From CAVREM01 sp963728825 (GTDB lineage Bacteria; Acidobacteriota; Vicinamibacteria; Vicinamibacterales; CAVVIG01): a stretch of DNA of 64,000 bases. The notes beneath the pieces are model-generated. The model saw only the letters and a list, made by a program, of their open reading frames with translations, had not been told where the DNA came from and searched no databases. Each line of letters opens with the position of its first letter. Positions within the stretch are counted from its first letter, which is position 1. The stretch is taken from the NCBI GenBank assembly GCA_963728825.1, contig CAVSLA010000005.1, positions 372,001-436,000 of the forward strand, given 5' to 3'. Below are positions 16,131-25,215 of the stretch, in pieces. Position numbers and translations under genes: made by a program.

Positions 16131-16733
16131 CTAGTGCCTGGGCATCCGCAGCTCGCGCGGCTTCGAACTTTGCTTGCCATGACGGAGAACGACGCGCGCA
16201 TTCTGTCCAATCGGAAGCCTGGCCAACACCGGCTCGATGCGACTAAACATCGTCTCGGCGTCCGGCCCGAAGAAAAAGAGCCCGGTCTCCTCATCCCCTT
16301 GCCAGAAACCACGATAGCTGCCGTCGCCGGCCGCCGCGGCGATTTCGCTGACCACGGCGTCGAAATCGAGCTTCTCGTAGACCTCGTCGGGCAGACTGGT
16401 TCCGTCGAGAAACACCGCCAGGCATTGCTGCTTCCCCAACTCTTGCAACACCTGGCTGGTCGACGCATCGATGAGCTCGGACCCCTGCGGGGCGCCAGCC
16501 GCTTCGAGCGCCTCGACCACCAACCGCAGCGCCTCGTCCAGGTTGGCGAGCTCAATCTCGACGTCTGCGTGGGTGATGCCGCCAGACTCGTTCAGCTGCG
16601 AGCCTCCGCCCGTGACACGACCGAGGTTGCCGCGCTCGAGGATGGCCTGCAGCGGATCTTCGTAGCGCTCGCCTCGATCGATCGGTTCGATGTGCTCGTA
16701 CAAGCGCGCCAGCACCACGTGCGGAAAGTCCAT
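16131..16733 (-). CDS. Conserved hypothetical cytosolic protein
   Basis: The 200-residue acidic protein has no signal. Recognisable stretches are MDFPHVVLARLYEHIEPIDRGERY, GGGSQLNESGGITHADVEIEL and GFWQGDEETGLFFFGPDAETMFSRIEPVL. The central Q-G-G-G and final R-V-V-L-R-H-G resemble proteins described only as hypothetical. No function is claimed. It is followed by 120 bp containing a short CCTTGGTGT tandem (16078-16102). Confidence 0.65.
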   Translation of the reverse strand: MDFPHVVLARLYEHIEPIDRGERYEDPLQAILERGNLGRVTGGGSQLNESGGITHADVEIELANLDEALRLVVEALEAAGAPQGSELIDASTSQVLQELGKQQCLAVFLDGTSLPDEVYEKLDFDAVVSEIAAAAGDGSYRGFWQGDEETGLFFFGPDAETMFSRIEPVLARLPIGQNARVVLRHGKQSSKPRELRMPRH

Positions 16734-16796
16734 GACGCTCCTCGTTGCAGCGGCGAGAAGGGCCCGGCCGATCTTCGACCAGCCGGGCCCGAACGC

Positions 16797-17435
16797 TTAT
16801 TTCGGTGGGGCGGCGGGTGCCTCGCCCTGACGGAAGCGTCCGACGTACGCCGACTTGGCGACGACTTTCCCTTGCATCGCCTTTAGGAGATCGTCGCGGC
16901 TGGCGGTCGCCGGCAAATCGAGCGTCGCGTTCAGCGCGTAGAGCTCGAACACGTAATGGTGATACCGGGGGCCGGCCGGCGCACCGGGGCCCATGTAGTT
17001 CGGCTGACCCATCAGGTTGTTGCCCTGCACCGAGCCGGGCGGCAGGCTGCCTTCGGGAATGCCGTTGGCCGAAGCCGGGATGTTCCACACCATCCAATGC
17101 AGCACGTCGGACGTGTCGCCCTTCAGGGAGACGTCGAGGTCGTGGAAGATGATCGCGTAACTCGCCGTTCCGGCTGGCGCGTTGGAAAACTTGAAGCCGG
17201 GCTGCACGCCGCCGCGGCCGGTGAACTTCTGGGGAATGATGCCGCCGTCCGGAAACGCGTCCGTTTCCATCAACAGCGCCGGCAGGCTGAACCCGCGACC
17301 GCCGCCGCGGCCCCCGGCCTGACCCTGCGGCGGTTGCTGGTCAGCGCGCGCGGCACGATGCGGTCCCGCCAGCACGGCGCCCAGCGTCAGCGCCAGAGTC
17401 AGACTCACCGCACCTCTCATCAGTCTTGTTTGCAT
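16797..17435 (-). CDS. Exported PEBP (YbhB/YbcL, Raf kinase inhibitor-like) protein
   Basis: The product has 212 residues from the ATG at 17435, chosen because GAGAG lies about 10 nt upstream; ATG 17444 and GTG 17456 are alternatives. A signal peptide is followed by a Gly/Arg-rich linker (GGRGGGRG). The PEBP fold is seen in GIIPQKFTGRGGVQPGFKFSNAPAG, YAIIFHDLDVSLKGDTSDVLHWMVWNIPA and GPRYHHYVFELYAL, covering the ligand-binding Asp, His and the second conserved block. Ligand unknown. Confidence 0.88.
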   Translation of the reverse strand: MQTRLMRGAVSLTLALTLGAVLAGPHRAARADQQPPQGQAGGRGGGRGFSLPALLMETDAFPDGGIIPQKFTGRGGVQPGFKFSNAPAGTASYAIIFHDLDVSLKGDTSDVLHWMVWNIPASANGIPEGSLPPGSVQGNNLMGQPNYMGPGAPAGPRYHHYVFELYALNATLDLPATASRDDLLKAMQGKVVAKSAYVGRFRQGEAPAAPPK

Positions 17436-17641
17436 GATAGCCATACTCTCAATCACGAGACGGCTGAAGCGCCACTCGTGAACTTGATTCTCCGTGACCC
17501 CTGCGGGGGGGTCAAGCGTCGAAGCGAGATCCTCCAGCTTTTGCTCGCGCCTTCGAATCTTCTCTGGCGCCGCTTGACTTTGCCTGGAGCGCTGACGTAA
17601 TCAGTAGCGCTGGTTCAGCTTTCATTCTCACGGAGGACATG

Positions 17642-18862
17642 ATGACGCGTATTCTCGCGCTCCTGATCGCCGCGGTCCTGGCCCTTCCGGTGGCGGGGTA
17701 CGCCCAGGCCGGCACGGCGAACCAGAGCGCCGAGCCCTTCAAGCTCGGCACGTTCCTCAACGGAACGGCCGAGACGGTGGGGATCGTGCTTCGCGACACC
17801 CTCGTCGTCGATCTCGCGCAGGCCAACGCCGCCCTGCAGAAATCGAAATCGTTTCCGCCGCGCACCATGCCTGCCGACATGGTCGCGCTCATCAATGACT
17901 ACGAGAACGGCCTGAAAGGCCGCATCTACGCCATCGTCAACGACCTCGTCCAGAGCAAGGCGCTCGAGGGGACGAGGCCCGCCTACGTGCGGGAGCTCAG
18001 TCAGGTCCGGACGCTGGCGCCGATCCCGCGCCCGCGGATGATGATGATGACCGCCGTCAATTTCTACAGCCACATCAACGAGAACGGCACGAAAGAAGAG
18101 CGTGCGAAGGCCATCGCCGCGCGGAAGGCGAATCGTGGCGTCCCCTACATGTTCCTCAAGGCGCCGTCGTCGGTCATCGGCACCGGTGAGACCATTCTGA
18201 TTCCGCACGGGCGAACGGAGCTGGACTGGGAAATCGAGCTGGCCACGGTCATCGGCCGCCGGGCACGTTACGTCGCCGCGCCGAAGGCGCAGGATCACGT
18301 GTTCGGGTACACGGTGATGCTCGACATCTCGGACCGCGGCGGGCGGCCGCCCGGGGGATTCAGCGCCGGCACGGACTGGTTCGTGATGAAGGGCCAGGAC
18401 ACCTTCGGGCCGATGGGCCCGTTCATCGTCCCGAAGGAGTTCTTCGGGAACCCGATGACCGACCTGAAGCAGACGCTCCTCGTCGGGACCGATCAGCGGC
18501 AGCAGTCGGACTCGTCGGACATGATCCATTCGGTCTGGGAGGTCCTCGAATACGCCTCCTCGCTCGTCACGCTGCAGCCTGGTGACATCATCGGCGCCGG
18601 AACGTCGGGCGGCGTCGGCATGGGGACGTCGGTGCGCGGTTCGCAGGTATGGCTCGTGGCCGGCGACGAAATCACGGCCACGATCGACCGCATCGGCACG
18701 CTGCGTCACAAGGTCGAGGCGGCGCCTGCTCCGCCGGCCGGCACCGGATCGTATCTGCCGCCCGTGTCCAGCTATCGGGGTCAGGGTCGTGGAGGCCGAG
18801 GTGCCACCGGCGGCGGCGCGCCGCAGGGCGGAGGCGCGGGCCGCGGGGCGCCTGGGAACTGA
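17642..18862 (+). CDS. Exported fumarylacetoacetate hydrolase family protein
   Basis: GGAGG at 17632-17636 favours the second ATG (17642) over 17639; the product has 406 residues. A signal peptide ends near residue 23 (GYAQAG). The FAA-hydrolase core includes MTAVNFYSHINENG, FLKAPSSVIGTGETILIP, ELDWEIELATVIGRRARYV (metal-binding acidic residues), VFGYTVMLDISDRGG and LQPGDIIGAGTSGGVGMG. Family members cleave C-C bonds in beta-diketo acids or isomerise ring-cleavage products. An exported copy is unusual. The last 45 residues are a Gly/Arg/Pro tail (RGQGRGGRGATGGG). Confidence 0.88.
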   Translation: MTRILALLIAAVLALPVAGYAQAGTANQSAEPFKLGTFLNGTAETVGIVLRDTLVVDLAQANAALQKSKSFPPRTMPADMVALINDYENGLKGRIYAIVNDLVQSKALEGTRPAYVRELSQVRTLAPIPRPRMMMMTAVNFYSHINENGTKEERAKAIAARKANRGVPYMFLKAPSSVIGTGETILIPHGRTELDWEIELATVIGRRARYVAAPKAQDHVFGYTVMLDISDRGGRPPGGFSAGTDWFVMKGQDTFGPMGPFIVPKEFFGNPMTDLKQTLLVGTDQRQQSDSSDMIHSVWEVLEYASSLVTLQPGDIIGAGTSGGVGMGTSVRGSQVWLVAGDEITATIDRIGTLRHKVEAAPAPPAGTGSYLPPVSSYRGQGRGGRGATGGGAPQGGGAGRGAPGN

Positions 18863-18912
18863 GCGGATAAACAACTCGGGCCGGCAGTTTCGTCGACTGC
18901 GTGCAACGTCGG

Positions 18913-18934
18913 GGCGGGTCCGAAAAGACCCGCC
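18913..18934. repeat. REP-like hairpin, GTAGGGCGGGTC type
   Basis: The sequence ggcgggtc-cgaaaa-gacccgcc is a perfect 8-bp stem with a 6-nt loop, preceded on the minus strand by GTAGG. Relatives lie at 35862-35880, 50393-50410, 51367-51387 and 51408-51428. It lies between convergent genes and could also stop transcription. Confidence 0.65.
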
Positions 18935-19011
18935 CTACATGAGCGCTGCAGCTACTTCGGACGGGCGACCTCAATCACCTGCGCCGCCGATCCGTTTCGC
19001 CAGGAGCGCGA

Positions 19012-19458
19012 TCAGCCAGACGCGGGAAGCAATTTCTTGTAGCGACGCGCAGTACAGCTGTAGCCGAGATTCTCATAGAACGCGTGGGCGTCGCGTCGAT
19101 CATCTCCGGAGTTCACCACCAACACCCGGGCACCACGCTCGACCAGACGTGATTCGGCGGCCTGCATCAACATGCGGCCGATGCCTCGCCGCTGGTGTCG
19201 TGACGCCACCGCCAGTGCCATGATCTGGCCGTACCGTCCGTCGTTCTCGTAGAGCGGGCCGACGCGGGTTCCAACAAAGCCCACGATGTCGCCGTCGGCG
19301 CAGGCCACCAGAGTGCGGTAGTCCTCGTCGGAGAGGATCGTCTCGAGCCGCTGCCGCATCTGGTGGGGCGTGGTTGGATAGCCGAGATCGGTCACGAGCT
19401 GCGCGATTTGCTCAGCGTCGGCGAGTTCGGCCTCGCGGACTGCAATACCTGCCACCAT
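19012..19458 (-). CDS. GNAT family N-acetyltransferase
   Basis: From MVAGIAVREAELADAEQIA the product has 148 residues. A complete GNAT domain is visible: VACADGDIVGFVGTRV, QIMALAVASRHQRRGIGRMLMQ (acetyl-CoA loop R-R-G-I-G-R) and VNSGDDRRDAHAFYENLGY. This resembles AAC(3)-I/AAC(6')-like and generic amine acetyltransferases. Substrate unknown. It starts 7 bp after the HipA-like gene on the same strand, probably one operon. Confidence 0.85.
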   Translation of the reverse strand: MVAGIAVREAELADAEQIAQLVTDLGYPTTPHQMRQRLETILSDEDYRTLVACADGDIVGFVGTRVGPLYENDGRYGQIMALAVASRHQRRGIGRMLMQAAESRLVERGARVLVVNSGDDRRDAHAFYENLGYSCTARRYKKLLPASG

Positions 19459-19465
19459 GTCTCGC

Positions 19466-20257
19466 TCACTTCCAGATGTCAGGCACCTGGTCACCCGACA
19501 CGAACGGTCGAGGGCTCCTCAGCCGCTTCCACAGAAACGCCACATATGCGGCTCGACGACGGCGCAGGGCCTCCCGGCCATCTTCAGCCAGAAAATCATC
19601 CGGAACGTTCTCCAGCGCCGACTCCAGCGTTGCCCGCTCGAGCCGCGCCGCGAGCGACTCGTCCATCACCGCCACTCGAGTGGCCCGCGATTCCAGCACA
19701 TGGTCCTTCGCCGACCAGCGGGCGGACCGGGGTGACCCCTCGGTCACCGCCCGCCAATCATGATGAAAACCCAATGCGGCTCCATGATCGACCAGCCACA
19801 ATTGGTTGTGCGACCACAAGAGATTCGGATTCTTCACCGTCCGATCCGGGTTCTGGACCAGGCCGTCGAGCCACACGATGGTCGACGCGAGCTCTGAATC
19901 CACCCGCGGCCCGTCGGACGGCTCGAAGCTCCGGGCATTCGACAACATCTGGAATCCCAGATTTCTACCGACGCTCGACCGAAGCAGCTGCGCCAGTTCC
20001 TGGTGTGGATCATCGACCGGGATTCCCGGCGGAATGTCGATCAGCACACGACAGGGCACAGACAATCCCAGCGCGTCGGCCACTGCACCGACCACGATCT
20101 CGGCCACGAGGCTCGCCGGCCCTTGAGCGGAGCCACGAAGCTTCGTGTAAAACAGGCCGGCGTCGGTTTCGACCGTCACCGGCCAGGAACTGCCCCGCGA
20201 GTCAGCCAGAAGCACACGATGTGCTCGGTACGTCTCCAGACCCCGCTTTGGTGGCAT
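19466..20257 (-). CDS. HipA_2-like kinase-fold protein
   Basis: The product has 263 residues from ATG at 20257; open codons further upstream overlap the divergent gene and are not credible. Blocks typical of HipA-related stand-alone kinases are present: FYTKLRGSAQGPASLVAEIVVGAVADALGL (ATP-binding half), ASTIVWLDGLVQNPDRTVKNPNLLWSHNQLWLVDHGAALG (catalytic loop N-x-N and metal D-H-G), with a helical C-terminus. It lacks a HipB partner gene nearby. It is divergent from the DUF4159 gene with only 12 bp between the start codons. Confidence 0.75.
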   Translation of the reverse strand: MPPKRGLETYRAHRVLLADSRGSSWPVTVETDAGLFYTKLRGSAQGPASLVAEIVVGAVADALGLSVPCRVLIDIPPGIPVDDPHQELAQLLRSSVGRNLGFQMLSNARSFEPSDGPRVDSELASTIVWLDGLVQNPDRTVKNPNLLWSHNQLWLVDHGAALGFHHDWRAVTEGSPRSARWSAKDHVLESRATRVAVMDESLAARLERATLESALENVPDDFLAEDGREALRRRRAAYVAFLWKRLRSPRPFVSGDQVPDIWK

Positions 20258-20269
20258 AGTAGAAATGCG

Positions 20270-21115
20270 ATGATTGCCAGCTGCCGACGCCCGGCTGTTC
20301 GCCTCGTGGCCGCGCTGTTGACCGCGAGCGTCGTCACCGCATCCGTCCTCCACGCGCAGAATATCCTGCGCGGCGGACGGCGGGGGCTGGCGCCGAGATT
20401 TGCCACGGCGTCGGACTTCGACGGTTCGTTCACCTACTGCCGTGCGTTCTACCGGAGCATCATGAGCACCGGCAGCGGCAGCGGCTGGGACACCGATTAT
20501 CCGGCCGCCGACAACAACTTCTCGGTGCGCCTGGCTGAGCTGACGCGGGTGCGGGTGAAATTCGGGGCCGACCGGCAGCCCGAGCACCTGGTCGTGCCGC
20601 TCGCCGACCCGTTGATCTTCCGGTGTCCGATCCTGTTCATCGAAGACACGGGAGGGGCCGAGTTCTCAGATCAGGAAGTGCGGCAACTCCGCGACTATCT
20701 TCTGAAAGGCGGCTTTCTGTGGTCGGACGATTCCTGGGGGTCTGCCAACTGGCACTCGTGGATCCGCCAGATGTCGCGCGTCCTGCCGCCGGGCGAATTT
20801 CCTCTGGTCGATATTCCGCCGACCCACCAGGTCATGCGGATGATGTACGACGTCAAGGAGATTCCGCAAGTGCCGTCGATGAACCACTGGTACCGAAGTG
20901 GCGGCCAGACTTCCGAAAACGGCCGGGACAGCGCGACCGTCTTTTTCAAGGGCATTCACAATGCGCACGGTCAGCTGATGGTCGTCATGACGCACAACAC
21001 CGACATCGCTGACAGCTGGGAGCGGGAAGGTGACAACGCGGAGTTCTTCGATCTGTTTTCACCCCGCGGTTACGCCGCCGGGGTGAACATCGTGATCTCC
21101 GCGCTGACGCACTGA
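20270..21115 (+). CDS. Exported DUF4159 protein, copy 1
   Basis: From ATG at 20270 the product has 281 residues with a signal peptide ending at HAQN (about 27). The DUF4159 core is SFTYCRAFYRSI, DYPAADNNFSVRLAELTRVRV, LIFRCPILFIEDTGGAEFSDQEVRQLRDYLLKGGFLWSDDSWG and HGQLMVVMTHNTDIADSWE, ending GVNIVISALTH. The G-G-F-L-x-x-D-D loop resembles a glutamine-amidotransferase-like fold as in related DUF4159 proteins. Role unknown. A second copy lies at 25906-26664. Confidence 0.85.
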   Translation: MIASCRRPAVRLVAALLTASVVTASVLHAQNILRGGRRGLAPRFATASDFDGSFTYCRAFYRSIMSTGSGSGWDTDYPAADNNFSVRLAELTRVRVKFGADRQPEHLVVPLADPLIFRCPILFIEDTGGAEFSDQEVRQLRDYLLKGGFLWSDDSWGSANWHSWIRQMSRVLPPGEFPLVDIPPTHQVMRMMYDVKEIPQVPSMNHWYRSGGQTSENGRDSATVFFKGIHNAHGQLMVVMTHNTDIADSWEREGDNAEFFDLFSPRGYAAGVNIVISALTH

Positions 21116-21122
21116 TGGGTGT

Positions 21123-22436
21123 TCAGTTCACGCGCCGCAGATTGACTGGCGCGGCTGGACCGGGCGGCGCATTGCCATCCGCGCCGTAATAGAGGTCGCT
21201 CGGATAATTCCGATTCCAATAGACGATGTCGAGCCTCTGCGGAGACGCGAAGAAATACTGCGACCAGCGCGCCGAAACCGAGCCGCCGAAGGCCCCGGTG
21301 GCATAGGGGTTTCGAGCTGACCAGGAGCCGGGACCGCCGGTCCCTTCCCAGTAGTACAAACTCTCATCGTTCGGCGATGCGGAGCCGCGCCCGTAAATCC
21401 TGATCTTGCCGGCCGGGCCAGGGCCGAGCGACGGATTGCGGGTGTCCGCATCCGCCGGATGGTTCGCGGTGAAGACCGGGTTCTTGCTTTCCGTCGCGTA
21501 CGCGTAGCGGACCAGCTCACTGCCGGCCGTGCCGCCGAGAATCCACGCGATATGAATCCGGCCATCGCACAACAACGACGTGGACTGGTCGATGCCGACC
21601 CTGGCGATGGCCGTCGACACGTCGGCGCGGACGCCCAAGGTATTGTCGACGTCCATGACCCGCACCCTGATCACACCGTTGCTGTCTCCGTTGGCAGCGC
21701 CGGTCAGCCAGGCAAACACTCGCCGCCCCGCACTATCAAAGGCAATATTCGGCAGCCAGGCCTGTTCGGTCAGGCCGTAGGTGTTGTTATCGATGAACGT
21801 GCGAACGCTCCAGAGGCCGCTGATGCGATTTCGGTACGCCACCCGTCGTCGGGCGCCGTCGTAGTACAGGAACGTCACATGAGGTTTGCCGTTCGCATCG
21901 AGGGCCAGCGCCACGAAACTGTCGCCTTGTCCGGTCTCGCTCGCTGCCCCGACGTTGGTTTCGAGGCTTTCCTGCGTGCCCCAGGTGCCGAGCGACGTCC
22001 TGAAGGTCGCGTAACGGATTCTCGTGTTGCTGGCGCCGTTGCGGTCCTGCCAGACGATGTGAATCGTGTCGGTGGCGTCGATGGCGGCTGCCACCGATCC
22101 GACGTCGACCGGTTCATGATCGGAATCCAACCGGCTGAATGACGTCGGCGCGCCGTGACTATCTGCTTTCCAGACCCGGACGGTCTGGTTCGCTTGCGTG
22201 CAAGGGGAGGCGTCGCAGTTGGTGGCCACGATGTAAACGAAGTTGTCCGACGTGCGGACGATCTGCTTCGGCGAGACGTCCGTGTAGCCGCTGGCCGCGC
22301 CGACGTGAATCGCGTGTGGGTTGGGCGTCTGCGCGCCGGCAGGCGCGGCGGCGATCGCGATGAGCACGCCGACGTGCGCGACGCACGTCACGGCCGTACG
22401 CCGAACGAGTTGATTGGTTGCTGATCGTGTAGTCAT
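21123..22436 (-). CDS. Exported beta-propeller protein of unknown function
   Basis: The 437-residue protein has a signal peptide (to about residue 35, PAGAQTP). The remainder has recurring strands with D-x-x-G/IHIVW motifs: TIHIVWQDRNGASNTRIRYATF, PHVTFLYYDGARRRVAYRN, RIHIAWILGG, RLDIVYWNRNYPSDLYYGADG. This is typical of a sialidase- or BNR-like propeller. No catalytic Arg triad is evident. It ends 7 bp from the convergent DUF4159 gene. Confidence 0.7.
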   Translation of the reverse strand: MTTRSATNQLVRRTAVTCVAHVGVLIAIAAAPAGAQTPNPHAIHVGAASGYTDVSPKQIVRTSDNFVYIVATNCDASPCTQANQTVRVWKADSHGAPTSFSRLDSDHEPVDVGSVAAAIDATDTIHIVWQDRNGASNTRIRYATFRTSLGTWGTQESLETNVGAASETGQGDSFVALALDANGKPHVTFLYYDGARRRVAYRNRISGLWSVRTFIDNNTYGLTEQAWLPNIAFDSAGRRVFAWLTGAANGDSNGVIRVRVMDVDNTLGVRADVSTAIARVGIDQSTSLLCDGRIHIAWILGGTAGSELVRYAYATESKNPVFTANHPADADTRNPSLGPGPAGKIRIYGRGSASPNDESLYYWEGTGGPGSWSARNPYATGAFGGSVSARWSQYFFASPQRLDIVYWNRNYPSDLYYGADGNAPPGPAAPVNLRRVN

Positions 22437-22590
22437 AGAGCGACACGATCATTGTAGGGACTTGCTCTTGCTTCTTCAAACCACCGTGCAGAACTGGCTA
22501 CTTGCAAAAACGTGATCGCGCGTCGGGCTCGATCGTTCTTCGCCCTTCATGGTTGCGGGGGCGCCACGATTCAACGCAACTCGCGGACCG

Positions 22591-24633
22591 CTACCAGATC
22601 TTCACGCGCTCTTCCGGCTTGAGATAGAGCTTGTCGCCCTCCTTGACGTCGAACGCCTGGTACCAGGCATCCATGTTCCGCACCGGATACTGCCCGCGCG
22701 CCGCGGGAGGCGAGTGCGGATCGGTGAGCATCATGGCGCGCACGGCATCGTCGCGGATCTTGCCGCGCCACGCTTGGGCAAAGGCCAGGAAGAAGCGCTG
22801 GTCGCCGGTGAAGCCGTCGATCACCGGCGCTGATTGGCCGCCGAGCGACCGCTGGTAGGCGGCATACGCCATCTCCAGCCCGCCCAGGTCGCCGATGTTC
22901 TCGCCCATGGTGAGCTGGCCGTTCACGCACGCACCTGCCAGCGGGCAATAGGTGCCGTACTGCGCCGCGAGCTTCTTGGTCGCGTCGAGGAATTTCGCGT
23001 TCGTCTCCGGCGTCCACCAGTTGCGGACCTTGCCTGCGCCGTCGAACTCGCGGCCCTGGTCGTCGAAGCCGTGGCCGATCTCATGGCCGATGACCGCGCC
23101 GATCGAGCCGTAGTTCACCGCCGGGTCGGCGTTGGGATCGAAGAACGGCGGCTGCAGGATGCCGGCGGGGAAATTGATCTGGTTCATCTGCGCGTCGTAA
23201 TAGGCGTTCACCGTCTGCGGCGTCATGAACCACTCCGTGCGATCGACCGGCTGTTTCAGCCGCGACACCGTGCGGTTCCATTCGAACTGCCGCGCCGCCG
23301 TCACGTTCTCGAAATGTCTGCCCGGCGCGATGGTCAGAGCCGAATAGTCGCGCCATTTCTCCGGGTAGCCGATGCGGGCCTCGAACGAGTCCAGTTTCTT
23401 GAGCGCTTCGGCGCGCGTCGTCTCGTCCATCCACGCCGAGGCTTCGAGCCGCGACTTCAGGCCGGCGCGGAGATTGGCGATGAGCTCGTCCATCTTCGCC
23501 TTGTGCTCCGGCGGAAAGTGCTTCTTCACGTAGAGCTCGCCGAGGCCTTCGCCGATCGCGCTGTCGACCGCCGTGATGCCTCGTTTCCACCGGTCGCGCT
23601 GTTTCTCGATCCCGCGCAGTGTCTTCGAGTGAAAATCGAAACTGGCTTCATCGAAGGCCCTGGGCAGGTCGGCCGCTCTGCCGTTGACCAGGTGGAAGGT
23701 CAGGTAGGCCCGCCACGCGTCGATCGGCTGGCTGTCGAGCAGTTTCGCGCCGTCGCGGATCGCGGTGGTCTCGTTGACGATGAAGCGTTGCGCGTCGGCG
23801 AGCCCGACGCCGGCGAGCACGACGTCCCAATCGACGCTCGGGACGAGCTTCTTCAGGCCCGCCCGGTCCATCGGGTTGTTGGTTTCCTTGACATTGCGCT
23901 GGCGCTCGGGCGCCCAGGCGACGGCGGCGATCTTGTTCTCGAGCGCGATTACCTTGGCCGCCGAACCAGCAGGGTCCTGGTCGCCGACCAGCTCGAAGAG
24001 TTTGGTGACGTATCCGCGGTAGGCCGACCGATAGGCGTCGAACTTCTCGCCCTGGTTGAGATAGTAGTCGCGGTTCGGCATGCCGAGGCCGGACTGGAAC
24101 ACCCACACCGAGTATTTCATCGGATCGGCGGTGTCCGGAAACACGGCGGCGCCGAACGGTGCGGTGTAGTCGATGTCGCCGATCAACTTCATCAGGTCGG
24201 CCCTGGTCTTCACCGCGGCGATCTCGTCGAGATGCGGCTTCAGTGGCACGCTGCCGCGCGCCTCGATGGCGGCTTCGTCCATCCAGCCGGCGTACAGATC
24301 GCCGACCTTCTGTGCGACCGTGCCGGGAGCTCCGTGGTTGGCGGCGAGTTCCTCGACGATGGTGCGGACGTCGGCTTCCGTCTTCTCGGACACGCTGGTG
24401 CCGGTCGTGTAGCGGGCGCGGTCGGCCGGGATCTGGAAGGTCTTGAGCCAGGTGCCGTTCACATAGCCGTAGAAGTCGTCGCCCGGTCGGATTGTGGCGT
24501 CCATCTGCGCAAGGTCGACGCCGAACGAGCCCACCGCAGGCTTCGGCGCTTCGGCAACCGGGGCTGGCCTCCCGCCGCAAGCGGAGAGCAGTGTGGCCGT
24601 GACGACGCCGGCAGCGAGAAGGATATGGCGCAT
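22591..24633 (-). CDS. pepO: M13 family metallopeptidase (PepO/neprilysin-like) lipoprotein
   Basis: The ATG at 24633 has GAGGG 8 nt upstream; the product has 680 residues with lipobox LLSACGG. The N-terminal M13 domain (GDDFYGYVNGTWLKTFQIP) is followed by the catalytic domain with zinc motif HEIGH at 517-521 (in GHEIGHGFDDQGREFD), GENIGDLGG with the third ligand Glu578, and VNAYYDAQMNQINFPAGILQPP just before it (substrate strand NAYY). The terminal KIW replaces the usual C-x-W ending. It cleaves peptides in the periplasm. The gene symbol is by family analogy. Confidence 0.9.
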   Translation of the reverse strand: MRHILLAAGVVTATLLSACGGRPAPVAEAPKPAVGSFGVDLAQMDATIRPGDDFYGYVNGTWLKTFQIPADRARYTTGTSVSEKTEADVRTIVEELAANHGAPGTVAQKVGDLYAGWMDEAAIEARGSVPLKPHLDEIAAVKTRADLMKLIGDIDYTAPFGAAVFPDTADPMKYSVWVFQSGLGMPNRDYYLNQGEKFDAYRSAYRGYVTKLFELVGDQDPAGSAAKVIALENKIAAVAWAPERQRNVKETNNPMDRAGLKKLVPSVDWDVVLAGVGLADAQRFIVNETTAIRDGAKLLDSQPIDAWRAYLTFHLVNGRAADLPRAFDEASFDFHSKTLRGIEKQRDRWKRGITAVDSAIGEGLGELYVKKHFPPEHKAKMDELIANLRAGLKSRLEASAWMDETTRAEALKKLDSFEARIGYPEKWRDYSALTIAPGRHFENVTAARQFEWNRTVSRLKQPVDRTEWFMTPQTVNAYYDAQMNQINFPAGILQPPFFDPNADPAVNYGSIGAVIGHEIGHGFDDQGREFDGAGKVRNWWTPETNAKFLDATKKLAAQYGTYCPLAGACVNGQLTMGENIGDLGGLEMAYAAYQRSLGGQSAPVIDGFTGDQRFFLAFAQAWRGKIRDDAVRAMMLTDPHSPPAARGQYPVRNMDAWYQAFDVKEGDKLYLKPEERVKIW

Positions 24634-24694
24634 CTTCAGTCCCTCACAAGAGTTCGATGGCAAAGACATTCGCGGAAGCACTGACGCCCTCGGT

Positions 24695-25159
24695 TCAACC
24701 GCGGCGGCGCCTGATCCCGCGGCCCGTCGACGGGACGGTCGACTTCAGGATGATCCGGGTGCGACCGGTCTTCAAGTCGGCGGTTGCCGCTTTCAACGCC
24801 TGCGTCATCAGCCCGCGGATGTAACGGTCCTCGAGGATCGCCGCGTGCTCGTCGACGCGGATGGAGCGCACCTGGTTGCCGGTGCCTTCGAGGCGGCCCT
24901 CAGGGTCCTCGAGTGCGGCACCGTCGAGGAAGAAGAACCGGACCCAGCGCGGGTAGAGCACCAGCGAGAATACCGCCGAACCGGATTCCGCAGGGGCGAA
25001 GCCAATCGGCAGCGATTGGCGACGGTCGTAGACCAGCTGCCGGGCGCCTGGAAAGCGCGCGCGCAATTTGCTCAGGGCGGCGCGTGCCGTCGCCCCGACT
25101 TTCGGCGAATACCGGCCGATTGCCTGGTCGAGATAAGCCTCTTCACCATCTGGCTTCAT
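24695..25159 (-). CDS. DUF1801-like protein
   Basis: The 154-residue cytosolic protein has the start DQAIGRYSPKVGATARAALSKLRARFPGARQLVYDR, then FAPAESGSAVFSLVLYPRWVRFFFLDG and DRYIRGLMTQALKAA. This follows the YdhG/DUF1801 pattern of small iron-homeostasis-related or unknown proteins. No motif assigns an activity. It is divergent from the DinB/DUF4159 pair. Confidence 0.7.
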   Translation of the reverse strand: MKPDGEEAYLDQAIGRYSPKVGATARAALSKLRARFPGARQLVYDRRQSLPIGFAPAESGSAVFSLVLYPRWVRFFFLDGAALEDPEGRLEGTGNQVRSIRVDEHAAILEDRYIRGLMTQALKAATADLKTGRTRIILKSTVPSTGRGIRRRRG

Positions 25160-25215
25160 GCCAGAATCTCCTTGCTTCGTCCCGGGCTGAGTATACTGCC
25201 GCTCATGGGGAAGGC

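Noticed and set aside
20003..20269. N-terminal extension of the DUF4159 gene starting at 20003
   Set aside because: It overlaps the divergent HipA_2-like gene. The signal peptide starts at 20270, so the longer start is not used.
24784..25215. 144-codon upstream extension of the exported DinB gene
   Set aside because: It is antisense to the DUF1801-like gene, and the signal peptide begins at 25216.
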